A stretch of 64,000 nt of DNA. It comes from Datnioides undecimradiatus. Taxonomy: Eukaryota; Chordata; Actinopteri; Lobotiformes; Datnioididae. The DNA lies in the NCBI GenBank assembly GCA_008933995.1, contig WARS01000013.1, forward strand, positions 8,252,089 to 8,316,088, in the 5' to 3' direction. A program made the position numbers and the translations under genes. This document shows positions 40,127 through 53,800 of this stretch, piece by piece; within the stretch, counting starts at the first letter, position 1; every line of letters begins with the position of its first letter. The notes below the pieces were generated by a model. That model was not told the DNA's origin. It saw nothing but the letters and a program-made list of their open reading frames with translations, and did not search any database.

Positions 40127-42860
40127 ATTCGAACCCTTAAAGATTAAACAGACTTGAATTAGATGCACACCAATTATTATGACAAGGCCCATTGAAGGAC
40201 ACATGCCTTTATCCATCTAGTCAGAATTATCAAACAAAATACTATTATGACTGGTTGGATATTTATCTAATACATATCTCTTGTATATTTTATCATTAGA
40301 TTAACCACAATAATTTGAATAATTTTAGGTAATTTCCTGTCTTGAGTAATCTGCTGTTGCTAAATGAACAAAATATAATAAAGCTGATTATCAAGCCTTC
40401 CATAATGTGGTGATGGGCCAAATATGTAGCTTAGTTATTCTTTAATCAACACACTTAGTGATTTAAATCTCGGTCTCGATGATTTAATATAAAGTTAATC
40501 TACAGGTTTCCCCTCCATATGTCAATAGTGTACATGATTATTTTTATATATCTATTTGTGTCTCTTATCAACATCATGGTTATTATAACGTCTTTAACTT
40601 AGCTGATATAACAACACATTTGACAAGTTACAATCACCTGTTGGCCGAGGTTAAGACAAACACAACCACACAGCGATTTAATACACGTTTGATATGGATC
40701 AGTGTTGCATCCCAACAAATGAGTCACCCAAAACCACAAGACATTACATATTCATGAGGAGGCAGTCTTCAACAAATGTCACAGTCCACTCTTCTTCTCG
40801 GCTTTACTTTAAAACTTTAACTTTTATACTTGCATTTTCAACTGCAAAACATTTATTGGGCGGCTTAGACAACTTAAGTAGTGCCTCAGAAGATGACATG
40901 AGACGTGCTAATGTCAGCTGAGTTGTGGAGGATGCAGCCGAGGTGTTTAGCTAGCTAGCACCTGTCACTGAGATGAACTTATGTCGTGATTGAGCTAGCA
41001 GCCGGAGCTAAAATGACGATGTCAGCGACAGACAGGCCGATTCGGTCATCTGTTTAAATCTGGTTTACATTATCAAGTTTGTTCACAGTCACAGATTCGG
41101 CAGATACACAGTGCTGAATTTGGAAACACAAAAAGTTCACTCACCAGTCAAACACCAGGCTTTGGCCTGACCAAACTCCTAGGTGTGGTTCAACCAGCGT
41201 CAGGTCCCGTCTGCCGCCGAGGTGTTGCCTGACAGTCACTTATATTCGTGACAGCTTTGTCATCAACACACCCCTGCAGATCAACCACAGATAATCTCAC
41301 AGTGCGTAGCTCATAGCTACCTGCTTCAGTTTAGCACAGACACTTCCGGGTGTGATTTTCAAAGTAAAACCCTGAAATTAACATAATCCGTCTGCGTAAA
41401 ACATACAGCACCACTACCACTCACTAATAATTGTGGTCATTAGAAGTTGAAAAGTGAGATTACAAATTAAAGGATGATTGACCTTAGATTTACATTAAAG
41501 ATTACAGTCAGGCCCCAATCATTTAAGGTAAATTTGTGAGACAACAATTTAAGGGTGAATTAATGCCTAATGCCTTTAGACTAGGCATTAGCTAAGAAGC
41601 AGCACTGTATTAAATACACTTTCAACATTGAATTTGTCAGAGCAAGCACGTGTGTTTGATTGATATTTGACAATATATAATAATGATGTCTCCATTGCAT
41701 TTGTCAGTAGGATAGCCTGCATTTTAATGATAGGAGTTACGCCTGTTTTTTAAAAATCATATTATCTGAACCTATAAACAGCATGGTGGGATTAAGATTT
41801 TCTGTTGGGTCCCTACAGACATCACACCGCTGCTCTCTGTACAACGTGCATGCACCCTGTTGTATCCAAGGTCCAATTGAACACAGTTGCAAGCACTGCG
41901 CCTATGCAAGGATATCAAATTTGTGTTTAATTTGCGGAAATTTGATTGAACATAACTATATTATATATCTTAAAACCAAAATTTGACATAGGTAACTCCA
42001 ACATATGTGGCCTGCCTTGTTAATATTTTGGAAATGAAAATTCCCTAGCATCGAATTACCAAATACAACCAATATGCACACATATTATGGACATATATGG
42101 GCTTTATGGGCAGAGTTAGCCTACAATGATTGAAATAGCAATATAATTTTACCACTTTCCCTGTATTGTAAACTGTTCTGTATTCTTTCACGCCTCGTGA
42201 TAAAAACACATTCCCCAATATGTACAATTAAATATGTAAGAAAGTAAACAAAAAATGATAAATAGATACTGTCCCACCAAAATGCCCAGTGAACATTGAT
42301 AAACGGATTTATTATTCAAATAAATTTTAAACGTACTCACAAGTCACAACTCTATATACTAAAGTATCAATATGGATAGAGCCAATCAACAAATCAGTGT
42401 TTATTCGACTTTTATTTAAAGGTCATTAAACTACACATTTTGACTGCTGCTTTCCGACGGCAACTGAATGCAGCGTGGCCTCGCTCCGGAAAGTGTGGCG
42501 GAAGATTTAAACACTCGCGCGAGCTCACTGTCTGCTCCCGACTCAACGTCACCGCGTTCTCAAACTGTGAGTTAATTTAAGGATAATGATATACATCACA
42601 TGGAACTAAGCAGAAAAATGACTGGCTCGTGTAAAGGATTAAATGAAACTTTCTTGCACTTAATAGTTGATTGTTTTTTAACGTTAAGTTGAATCCCTGT
42701 CAATCAAAGTTAGCTAGCCCAGAAGTTAGCTTTCTGGGCTAGCGTTAACTAGCTAAAACTGGCTTGCTGACTTTAACACATCTGTTAGCAGTTAAACTGA
42801 TGCTTAAAATGCTTAACTTGCTACTAACTTATTATCTTTATAGACAGGCGCCTAAACACA
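40127..42860. other. Divergent C1orf159/iho1 intergenic region
   Basis: Likely includes the C1orf159 5' UTR exon and promoter around 41.1-41.3 kb and the iho1 promoter and 5' UTR around 42.48-42.86 kb, where CpG density rises (CACTCGCGCGAGC). The middle is AT-rich without supported exons. Confidence 0.5.
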
Positions 42861-45458
42861 ATGAATCATCTAAGGATAAAAGAAATGCTGAGCATCCCGA
42901 CAGGAAACAGGTGGTGAAGTTGGTCTCTGTTGCCAATGATTAGATCCCATTTGATTTCGCTTCTCTTCAATTGGGAACAATCTTAATGATAAATGAGGCT
43001 CCTGTCAGTATTTTTTCTATGAAAAACACATCATCCAACACTTTCATATGTGGAGCCCTGTTTTATTTGTGTTTTTGTTTACATGCTTTCTAAAAACTGT
43101 TTGGTGCTGGAACAAATTATGTGTCTGTTTTGTCTTGACTCATCAAACCTTGTGGGGACAAATGTGGGACAAAACAATCAACAGAAGTGCGTCTACCAGC
43201 GGTTTCTCCAGTTTTACGGACTCTCAGCAGTTCTTTGGATCTCAGTTTTGGCAAGAAAATTCTCAAAGCATGTCTCAAGACATGAGTTTGTCATCGAGGA
43301 CCTCCCAACAAAGTTCACAAGAGGTGAGATTTATTAGAGTCATCTTATAGGTTGCTACTGATGAGGCAATAACGTCTTCAGATATCCAGAGACATGTACC
43401 AGTCCCACTGGTTTACTGGCTTTATTGCATGCAAGTTAGACTCAGCATAGTATTTTATAAATGAGCAGAGCTTATGGGACAGCTCACATGGACATTTGTA
43501 GCAGTCCAAAAGACCAAGTGATGTTTTTTATTCGGGGGGGTACCACATTTGTGCTTTTGTCCCATCAATAACTTCATATACATAAATGTATTTACAAATT
43601 ACATGTTCAAAAAAAAGTCACCTTCTACTCATACACTATATATTTGTACAAATAGATTGTAAGTCTTTCATCTATTTAAATGGGCTATGATGACCAAAAT
43701 AATTTAAGGCCGACTGTTTATTTGCATGAAGTCCTGTCCTTTATGTTTTACTAATCATCAGTGAATTATGTGAAAAATAGCTATATCTTGTGGCTACATC
43801 AATTAAGTATTTTCTTATTATTTAGGGAAGTGACCCAAAGCTCTCAAACAGTTACCACACTAAACCGCTCCTATTTGGTGACTTAAAGGACAAAAGCAAG
43901 CCCTTGGGAATACTCGATAAATTTGAGGAGGACAAGAAAAGAGCAAAAGAAAAAGCTGACAGGTACTTCTCTATATCATTTGAAACTGGATTATAACAAA
44001 TAGCCTTATCACTTCTGAAATTTTAAGTCTGGCCTGTTTTCTTTCACAGTGGTATTTTAGCCAGAGAATGTCATCATTTACGCGAAACTCTCAACAGCGT
44101 AAGTGATAAAGGGATCTTATATGCTGCTTTTTTGATTATGCAGCTTCTCTTTTAAAATGCTGCATTGTTTTTTAGATCCAACAACTTGTTGCTGGCACAG
44201 AAAGAAATGCTGCTGTGTGCAAAACTGCCTTTGAAAATTTTGAGATTTTTGCATCAACATGTAAGTTTCCTTACTGTTTGATTTGACTTTTTTGTTGAAT
44301 TGATTCAAGTTAGAGTTGGTCCTTGCATACTGTAGGGCGGGTTGATTTTGGAAAAAAGGCAGTGAGCAAGCATCACGTTTTGCCAGTAGATGGTGCTCTT
44401 TGCCCAGTGATCAAACATTGGTCACTCATAACCGCTTTTTGTTCCATTCAGTTTATACTGTATTGACTTCAGTGCAATAAGATCAAGTAAATGTTTGTTT
44501 TTATTCACCCATCCCAGTCCAAAAAAGTCTTAACAGTCTTCAGAGTGACGTTTCCCAGCAGTTTGAGACTTTGCTGAATAAAGTGCACTCCCAGAGAGAG
44601 ATAGTGAATGAACTGGAGGAGAAGGTGCAAAAGGTGAATTGTATTGCATGTAGCTTGTGGTCGAGATTACAGCAGATTTGAGTTTTTGTGGTTAATACCA
44701 AATCTGATTTCTGATAAATGATGAGTATAATTTTCATCATTTAGAGTGGAGATGCCACAGCAGGACTTGGTTCAAATCTGCAAAGCTTGAAGAATAGTCT
44801 GGAGTGCCTGAGAGAGGAGCATGAGAGAGAACGAAAAATGTTTGAAGAGGCTGTGAAGCTGCTCAGCATCTTAGTCTCAGAGCACTCAGCCAAACCCAGA
44901 CCGGTTAGAGTGATGGACAGTGCCATCCAGACGTCACCAGGGCTGGAAAAGCCATTTTCAAACATCCTGCCGGAGAACAAGCTTGAAGGCAAACAGTTGA
45001 TGTGTATCTCTCACAATCTTGAGCACAATCAGGTTGAGCCTCCCCCTCAGGATCCCAGCTGCATCATAGGAAAAAGGAAATCTACACTCAGAGGCCATAG
45101 GAGGTGCAAGAAGAGGGCGCTGGTGCTCTCACAGGGGAGTAAGCATGTTGTCACAGATGAAAACCGTCACCCTCTCATCAGCTGTAGCAAAGAGCAAAAT
45201 GTGTCGATGCCTTTCTGTGAGCAACGTGATCCGAATGCAGCCATCAACCCAGACTGTCAAATACTGCCCAACAGGGAGATGAGATCCATGGCTACGGGAT
45301 GTTTCATCACCCCTCACAGCTGCTGGTCTCAGGACAGCAACAGCTCTGCGTGCCTTGCAGGAGTTGAACCCATCTTGGAGAAGCTCTCAGCTGCACACAA
45401 CTCAGGAACTACAGCGAAAACCGAAGGCCTCTGGCAGTTGTTTGACATCGATTGTTAA
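42861..45458 (+). CDS. iho1: Interactor of HORMAD1 (CCDC36), meiotic double-strand-break factor
   Basis: IHO1 binds HORMAD1 on unsynapsed chromosome axes and, with MEI4 and REC114, promotes SPO11 double-strand breaks. Seven coding exons: 42861-42910, 43185-43323, 43826-43962, 44050-44098, 44176-44260, 44518-44633, 44745-45458; 429 residues, shorter than mammalian IHO1 (~590). The N-terminus has IKEMLSIPTGN, as in the family. SQQFFGSQFWQENSQSMSQ and KPLLFGDLK match further conserved motifs, followed by KFEEDKKRAKEKAD, a coiled-coil segment (~110-260) and DSAIQTSP. The C-terminal part is low in similarity; it ends LWQLFDIDC, recalling the acidic-aromatic end of the family. The gene is divergent from C1orf159 and convergent with kbtbd12. 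IHO1 is on human 3p21.31 near P4HTM and SLC26A6, as here. Confidence 0.85.
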
Positions 45459-47116
45459 TCTGATTTAGGTTTTTAGATTGCTAAATGTTTCAGAGGAGTA
45501 AAGCATTTATTTTTTGGCATGGAGGAAAAAGAGGCCAAATTATTTATTATTGTATTTATTATTGTGGCTGATGTTCTATCAGTTCTTGAGTTGTTCAGTT
45601 TATTGAAGAATGAACACAGTGATGAATGTTTTTGTTTTATACTTACAGTGGAAGAGTGTGGAGAGGAAGTAATGGCCAGTAGGTTCAGGATGGAGTGATG
45701 CACAAAGCCTTACATATGAAAAAAGTTTTCATCTTGTTAATTGTTTCTGCTGTCACTGTAACACTTACGTGTTTCTATTGCCTCTGCAGACTTAAAATAA
45801 TTCAGAATTATTTTCTGGCATGGCACTTAAAATAAACTGAAAGGCTTTGCAAACAAATCACAAAGATACAGGCAATGGAGTATTAGTATGTGTAATACTT
45901 TCCAGGCAGCATTTGCTGTTTTCTCTTCATGTCACCTCTGATACATGTCAGCAATGGAGTTTTCCTTACACTGCCATACAGTTGGGTATTTTTTTTAAAG
46001 TATTTTGTCCACCCCATTTATATCAAGGGAGGTAGACTAAATATAAAAACACTTCTCAGTATGATGCCATACATTTTAAAAACATTACACACTAAAGCCT
46101 CTAAAATAACCATAATCATGATACATGATACAGTTTCAACAAAAACTAATTATTATAACTTTCAGGGAGGTAGCAGATTTGCTGCAGGGTTGTTGAATTA
46201 GACAGTCTTAGTCTTAAACAACTTATAAATAATAAACCATCAACTGAGTTCTAATAAAACAAAACTTTTGTTGTATTAACTGTACATTAAAAATAAACAG
46301 CCAGGCCCCATTTGATTGGTAAGGTGCACAGTAATTCACAAATCATTTTTATTCAGCTGTAGCAAGCATAACATTAAAAAAACAAATTAACACAATACAA
46401 AATATTCACTTTTTATACTTTAAGTTCTCCAATGTCCAGTTACTGTAATTACTGTAAATCTTTAGTGTAATAACAGATTTGATACTTTGCCAGTGTTAAG
46501 GTCATTTATTGGTTTATTTTTTAAAGCTTGAAGTCCATAGTTTTAACAAGCTGCACAGATTTAAAATTGATGTTTTCACAGTTCTGATTTTTTTTTTTAT
46601 GCTTTTTGAACTAAAATACCAAACATCTCCTGATTTACACTTGTAAATGTTCTGTGAGTTTAACAGAACAGAGCAAAGACATCAGTGTCGCCTTGAACAA
46701 ATGTGAATTCAGTTTTTCTCTTTTGATCATTTCCTTGAAAAAATAATTAATTGAGAAAATAATTAACAGGTTAAATAAAATGAAAACAATCATAAGCTTC
46801 TGCTCTAATTATAACCACAATTCTCGTCCTGGTATGTATGTACCACACAGCTGCAGGTTTCAGGTGATCAGTCTCCGCAGATGTTAATCCATTTAAAATA
46901 ACAAATACCATATTTACAATTTATCTCTCTATTCTCACTGTCTCTCTAAGAATGTGCAAAAAATTAACTGCAGATCCTCCATGCTGCAGGTCACTAAGAC
47001 CTTTTCTGCTTGAAAAAAATGAATGCCTTTGGCCCAGCAATAGGTGCATTAATACTTAATAATTGATTTCCTTTACTAATTCTCCTCTACAGACTTTGAT
47101 CTGATCAGTCTGGAGT
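45459..47116. other. Spacer between convergent iho1 and kbtbd12 (3' UTRs)
   Basis: The iho1 3' UTR likely ends at AATAAA 45831-45836. The rest of the interval is AT-rich and probably holds the kbtbd12 3' UTR; several TTTATT hexamers (minus-strand AATAAA), e.g. near 46349 and 46505, are candidate signals. No exon seen. Confidence 0.5.
45831..45836 (+). terminator. iho1: Candidate poly(A) signal of iho1
   Basis: AATAAA 373 bases after the stop codon. Confidence 0.45.
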
Positions 47117-49436
47117 TCAGAGTTTAACTAAGTCTGCAGGTGGGGACATGAGCCCCCGTGGGTTGAGATTTGCCACTAAGCAGACATCATAGTTGTCATG
47201 CATCAGAGCGTGTCGAGCAACAACTGTCCACCGGTTCTCCCAAGGGTCCAGCTCCAAAATGTCCTTTGTTATGTCATCATGGCGGCCTAAGGATAGAGAA
47301 GAAATAGAGAAGATGATACAGTCACTGGGAAACATCTTTAAAACACTTTTCATTCATTGGATATGGATATTTCTTTTATCTTTTATTACCTGCTCCTTTG
47401 TAGTATCCACACACATAAATCTTGCCTCCCACCACTCCTGCATTACAGGCAGTGGTGTGCAGTGAGAGTTGAGCGCATGGTAGACGAGGTCCATCCCTCC
47501 AGTAATCTCCATCTGGGTTGTAGATCTCAACCACATCAAGGCAGTGGCGTGATTGCCCACGATCAACTCCCTCACATCCAATACCTCCTGCAAAGTAGTG
47601 TCATTTAGTGTGTTACAGAAATCATTGCAATTCAGTTCATGTAGCAGGGTCATATGTATATATATTATTAAGAAGTTAACTGAGAAATTATTCTTACCCA
47701 TCACGAAAATTTCATTATTGAGTACTACAGCACTGCAGCGGTATTTTGAGAACCTCATGGGACCTAACTCTGTCCACTTATTTGTGTTTGGATCATACTC
47801 AAGGAGGCGATTACTAAGGCGGTCAGGCTCATCATCTGTTCGGTATGACTGGTAGGTTGAAGGGGAGGGAGGAAATGACAAAGCAGAGCAGGTGCAGTCA
47901 GAGAGGAGTCACAAACAGTGAGAGCTTAAATTAAATGTGTCTGATTGTCACAAGAAAGTATAAGATTGTGTAAAACTGAGAAGCCAATGCACTGGTTAAG
48001 ATCACCTGTGGTGTTCGACCACCCAACACATAAAGATGATCTTTCATTCTGACAACGCTGTGATAGGCCAAAGGCAGAGGCAGGGGTGCTGCACTGCGCC
48101 AAGGTCCACCTTGCAACGACCATCGGTCCACACAATTAGTGATGAGAAACTGGTTTTTCAGCTTCATCTGTCCACCCAGCAGGTACAAAGTGTCACCCAG
48201 TGTTCCCAGGGCATATGAATCACGGTACTCTGCTGATGTCAGGTGCTCCCAGCTTCCCTGTGCCTCAACTTTGTACCTGGCAACCCAAGATAAGAATCAG
48301 TACCATCTGTGTGGGGTAAACAAATACTGAGTTATCAAATATCTTACCTAGTGTCTCTCTTACCTGCAAATCTCTACATTAATATCCTTTTGTCGGGCCA
48401 TTCTGCGTGCACTTGCTTCTCCTGCCACTATAATGTCATTTCTTTCAGTTACAACCCCAGCACACACATAGCCCAGAGCTTCTCCATAGCAAGGTGAAGT
48501 GATGTAGTAGGTCCGGCCTGTGGATGGAGCATAGCAAAAGCTGCGCTCAGCGTAGCTGCCATATCTTGACCTAATTCCACCTCTGTCATTGCCGACACAA
48601 AGCAGCAGGTCTGTGGTTTCCATGCCATACCGCAACTTCAGTTTGCGTGGTGCAGCTGAGGGATGCATAGCAGTGGCCTCTAAAGCTTCATTGACCATCT
48701 CCAAACATTGAGCATCAGCGAGCACTGCTGTATTCCTCTTCAGTGCTTCTCTTAGATAGTCAGGGCTTATCAGTGGCAGGCGGACCTTCCTCAGGAGCTC
48801 TGGTAGATGCAAGACACGGACCTCTCCATCTATCAGGGCGCTGTGCTTGACCCAACGAAGGACCAGATCTAGGATGGTCTCCTCTCGAGAAACATTGAGG
48901 TCATCAGACGTCAGGAGCTTTCCCAGCTGATGAGCCTCCAGCTCCAAGATCTCCTCGTTTTGGCAGACTTGGACAAAGTGCTGTCTCAGGAAGTGTTGTG
49001 CGTGGTCAGCCAGGTCCTCTACACCGAGGTCACGGGCAAAGTAATACACACCAAGACAGTTGGAAGCATCCATGTTCTCAGTCATGTGCTGCTGACAACG
49101 ATTGAAGACATCATCCATCTGCAGGAGAAAAGCTGCAATAGAAATGCCTTGTACATTGGCGTTGGTGAGAGGAAGTTCTGAGCAGTACATGTAGTTCAGG
49201 AGGAGAGCCAGGCTCTCTGCTGGAGTGTCACGCAGGAATATTTCTCTGTTGTTGCACTCACGCAGACCACATGTGAACATAACACGGAAGTATGGACTAA
49301 AAGCAGCAAGAACAACTCGGTGACAGGGAAAGCTGATGCCCTCAGCAACCAGCACCACATCTGTCAGATGCTCCGTGTCCCTCATCTTCCTCAGCTGGTC
49401 AAGCAGTGCAAGCCCATGTTTGGCTGTGAGATCCAT
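47117..49436 (-). CDS. kbtbd12: Kelch repeat and BTB domain-containing 12
   Basis: BTB-BACK-Kelch protein of the kind that serves as substrate adaptor for CUL3 ubiquitin ligase; KBTBD12 itself is muscle-expressed with little known function. Five coding exons on the minus strand: 49436-48364, 48276-48006, 47848-47698, 47587-47390, 47286-47117; 620 residues (human 623). BTB (~8-125) has FPCHRVVLAAFSPYF and MFTCGLRECN; BACK (~130-240) has MDASNCLGVYYFARDLG and SREETILDLVLRWVKH. LKLRYGMETTDLLLCVGN starts the beta-propeller with Kelch motifs LYLLGGQMKLKN, LYVLGGRTPQ and IYVCGYYKG. It ends DNYDVCLVANLNPRGL and PPADLVKL. An acceptor (TTCAAAAG) next to the ATG and a donor-like site near 49750 suggest a non-coding first exon. 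Convergent with iho1, divergent from slc26a6. Confidence 0.95.
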
Positions 49437-50808
49437 TTTGCCTCAACTTTTGAATAACAATATTTACAAAGTTACACAGGAAGCTTTATGTACTCAACTA
49501 GTCAAAAGATTTTCTGTAAAAAAAAGAAAACAAATATTGAGCAGTCATCAATACGACGAAAACCTAAACGAAACCTAAATTTCCTTACACTTCACATTTA
49601 AGCAGACACTTTTATGATTAACAAAATTTCCAAAGTAGCATCAGACATAAACACTAGCAAGTTGCTACAATTGTCTACAGAACATATGAAGTCTTATAAA
49701 AGTTGGCTGGCCACATCATACAGCACTAATTTCTCTTGTTAAGGCCTTACCAAAGTCATGAGCTCCTCTTGTCTTCTGTTTGCTTGGGTCTAAACAGTCC
49801 AGTAAATGTCCATGTTTTTCAGCAAGCTACATGTGTTGTTGATGTAGGCGAACATGCGAGTCGGGGGGGTGCAAGAGGGTCTGCGCAATTGCAAGAGACA
49901 AAGATATGTGCCCCCTCCACTGCTGCAGCCCTCTGAGCAACTGACCCAAAAATAGACAGTGTTGTGGCACACAGCAAGTGGGTCAGAAGGGTTTCAGTGT
50001 TCTAGAGGGACTTGTTTTTAGACTGTTACAGTAACAAATGACTTCAACAATCCTAATGTGACAACTGGCATTATGTTGTTATTTGTTTGGGGTAATTCTT
50101 TGTTCCAGTTTGTTTGCCTTGATCACGTGCACATAGCTCTGGAATGACTGAAAGGAAACATTGCTCCCAGCTTCAGATTTCATGACAGCACTCTCTTAAA
50201 GGCCCAGGATACTTTATGCCCACATGTGTCAAAGATCAGACCTCACCTATTAGCTTTAATTCTTAAAATCAGAATTCTTGAGACTGTTTTTCTAACTATA
50301 ATTTTGGTAAACTAAATTTAACACAACTTAACACAAGTAGATTTTCAAGAGAAAGTAGTATTTTGCTTACAAGTGCATCTAATAAAGACTCACTTAATGT
50401 GGGCTTACGATGACACTTCATGGTTCATTACCTTTACTTTAGCTGGTAAATGGAAAAAAGTGGAAGGACGGAAACACACTTGTCAAACATCCATTGAAAT
50501 TCACCAGTCTTTAAGTTAATCTTTTTCCTGTTTAAGATCAGTATTACATCCTTCTTCTTCCAGTCTGCTGTAGCTGTCATAAAGAGGCTGTGCCAACAAC
50601 ATCCTGACTGAAGTTAACCATTAGGTGACAGGATGTAGATATGCAGATACAGTTGTTTTTCTGACAGTAGTGTAGTTTTGGTGAACAGCGTGTAGTAAAG
50701 GCAGCAGCCTTTAAAAGAACTCTGCTTTACTGTATATTACCTTTAATTTCCTTGCCTGTATATTGAAAGATTAAAATTAAGTGCACAGATTTTGACACAT
50801 TCAGCCGA
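49437..50808. other. Divergent kbtbd12/slc26a6 intergenic region
   Basis: Probably holds the kbtbd12 5' UTR exon (a minus-strand donor reading CTTTG/GTAAGG lies at about 49750) and its promoter, then the slc26a6 promoter. No coding exon is supported. Confidence 0.45.
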
Positions 50809-53800
50809 ATGGACTCTACACGTAGATTTGGGAAATACAGAGTGGAGCGGGAAGTGCTGGATGAGGAGAGATTGGAGGAGTTAACGCAGAGAAAAACGTT
50901 CTCTGATACTCACCCTTCTTTAACTGACCGGCTTAAACAAGCTCTAAAGTAAGGGAAATTTAACTTTGAAGCCTATTGTTGTGTAGATGTAAATATCTGA
51001 GCTGATTTTTTTTTATCAAAGAGCCATTTTCAATAAATGTATGCTTTAAAATAACTTTTTCCATATATCCTTTAAATCCCTTCCAGATGTTCAGTACCCA
51101 AACTGAAAAAAAGTGTGATGAGCAGCTTGCCTGTGTTTTACTGGCTGCCCAAGTACTCAGTTTGGGACTATGGCATGCCAGACCTCATCTCTGGCATCAG
51201 TGTGGGCATAATGCACCTGCCACAAGGTATGACATTAGTCACATTTAGACAATATTTTGTAAATTACGGTAATACTTCTTAAAATGATTTGTTTATAAAC
51301 TGAGACAGGTGTAACAACACTTGACTTTTACAGGTATGGCGTATGCTTTGTTGGCCTCCTTACCTCCTGTATATGGGCTCTACACATCCCTTTATCCAGC
51401 ATTGATCTATATCTTGTTTGGAACTTCACGTCATATCTCCATCGGTAGGTCGCGAGAGAGACATACATATAATACTATGTCATTATAATATCGCTAATAA
51501 CCTGCTATCTTTTGTCATGTTCAGGTACGTTTACTGTGCTCAGCATCATGGTTGGTAGTGTCACAGAGAAACTTGCTCCAGATGTGGATTTCCTCAAAAC
51601 AAATGGGACCAACATCACAGCAGAGGTGGATATTACTGCCCGGGACTCATACAGGGTGCAGGTGGCGGCTGCTACCACTGTCCTCTGTGGACTCATTCAG
51701 GTCTGGACACAACTTCTCACAGGAAAAAATTAATGTCTTATTTTATTGTTACAGCTGTCAGAACACATATATACATAAATTATTGTTTTTATAGGTGGTA
51801 CTGGGTCTGGTTAAGTTTGGATTTGTGGGAACTTACTTGTCTGAACCTCTGGTGCGGGCTTACACAACAGCTGCTGCAGCTCATGCTGTGGTGGCACAAC
51901 TGAAGTACATCTTTGGAGTTTCGTCAACACGGTTTAGCGGTCCCTTCTCACTGGTGTATGTGAGTACTGTCAAGTATGTGGATGTAATTGCTGTTGTTAT
52001 AGTTGCAGCTCTTTAAATACAAAAAGTTTCATTTTTATTTGATATTTCTAACTTTAATTTAAACAAGTCTCTTGACACAACAAATGTTTCTAAGCAGGCA
52101 GTAAAAGAGCTCTCACATAGTTGCATATGAACACGCATCATTAAGTTAACAATCACAGACTGTATGGCTCAGCCCAACAGCGTTCAAGTCATATGAGAGA
52201 TAAAATTAGACTATTTAAAACAATTAGAAATCTGATGATACATATTTTTGATGTTGCTGCTTGAATACTTATTAAAGGCAAAATTTCCAGATTCATCTCC
52301 AAGCCCTGTGGGCAAACTGCAGTGCAAAAAGGCATTTTTACCTCAGATGAGGATCTGGTCTGATAACTGTCAGGAAGAGGAAAAAAATGCTTTGCTAAAG
52401 TAAGCAGGGAGTTTACTAAGAATGGCTTTGTAGATAAAAAGGTATGTATGAACCTTGTTTTCACAGTTTAGTACATCTGGTTAACATGTACTAATTCTGT
52501 AATATACACACACTCTGTCCCAAGTTCTGATGACTTTGTTTGAGCAGTAACCCACAAAATATGTGGGACTATTTTCATCTGACACCAATGTCACTATGTT
52601 GCTTCACTTCTCTGGTCACAGAAAATGCAGAGCACCGTAAAAAGACAATCCAATTTTTTTTATTTTAGTATTTACTTTAATAAAGCTGTATAATTAACCT
52701 CAGAGAATAAGCTAACAAAGTAAAGTTGCCATTTTGTAAATAAGTATGACTTAGAATAACAATAACAATTGGTGTGTGCAGCCAAGCATTTATACTTTTA
52801 GGTAACATCTTTCTGCTCTATCTTTCTTTTTCAGGCTCTGAAGGATGTTTGCTCTTTGCTGCCCAACACTCATCTTCCCACCCTGGTGGTCAGTGCTGTG
52901 TCCATCGTGTTTTTAATTGCAGCCAAAGAGCTCAACTCTTTTCTCAGCCCAAAGCTGCCAGTGCCCATCCCAGTGGAGCTCATCACAGTTAGTTGACACG
53001 AGGACACGCTCTCTTGCCTTTCTTCATGTTATCACCTCTGTGCTTGGTGCTGCTGCTGATGTTGCAGCACTAAAAAAAATACAGACACAGTGGAACCAAG
53101 CAGCTGAGTCAGCAGTAGCACCAGGGCCTCTGCTTGTGTGCAGTTCACAGCAAAAATGATTTACTAGATTTTTAATGAGTGACGGTTCCAAATGTGTTGT
53201 GATATGTGGCTTCCTTACATGTGTTTGTTTTTCCAATCTCTATGTTTTCTGTGATTGCTTTAGATTGTGGCAGGGACACTGATATCGACTTATTCCCACT
53301 TGAACACCAACTACACAGTTTCAGTTGTTGGAGAAATTCCTAGCGGGTGAGCATTTGGATTTGACTGATTTGATTTCTGTAATTATCTGTTGAAGTCAAC
53401 TTGGGGAGTACAAACTCTTCTTTGTTGTCATTTACTGGTGCACCAGTCTTAGTTCTCCCCGGTTACCAGATGTGAGTCTTTTTGGAGAGGTTATTGGTGA
53501 TGCTTTTGCACTGGCCATCGTTGGATATGCCATATGCATTTCACTTGGAAAAACATTTGCACTGAAACATGGATACAAGGTGGACAGTAACCAGGTAAAC
53601 CACAGCTCCCATCAAATACTAGTTTAATTCTATTAACACCATTGTCATACAATCATTTTCAGATTCTCTGTTCTTTCTGTCTGTCTTCATCCATTTGCAG
53701 GAGCTGGTAGCTCTGGGTGTCAGTAATACAGTAGGAGGCTTCTTCCAGTGCTACTCTGTCTGTCCCTCTATGTCTAGAAGTCTTATCCAAGACACCACTG

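Noticed and set aside
51960-52834. Suspected missing slc26a6 exon in an 875-base intron
   Set aside because: The protein reads on without a gap ([15 protein letters not shown]), as in the family.
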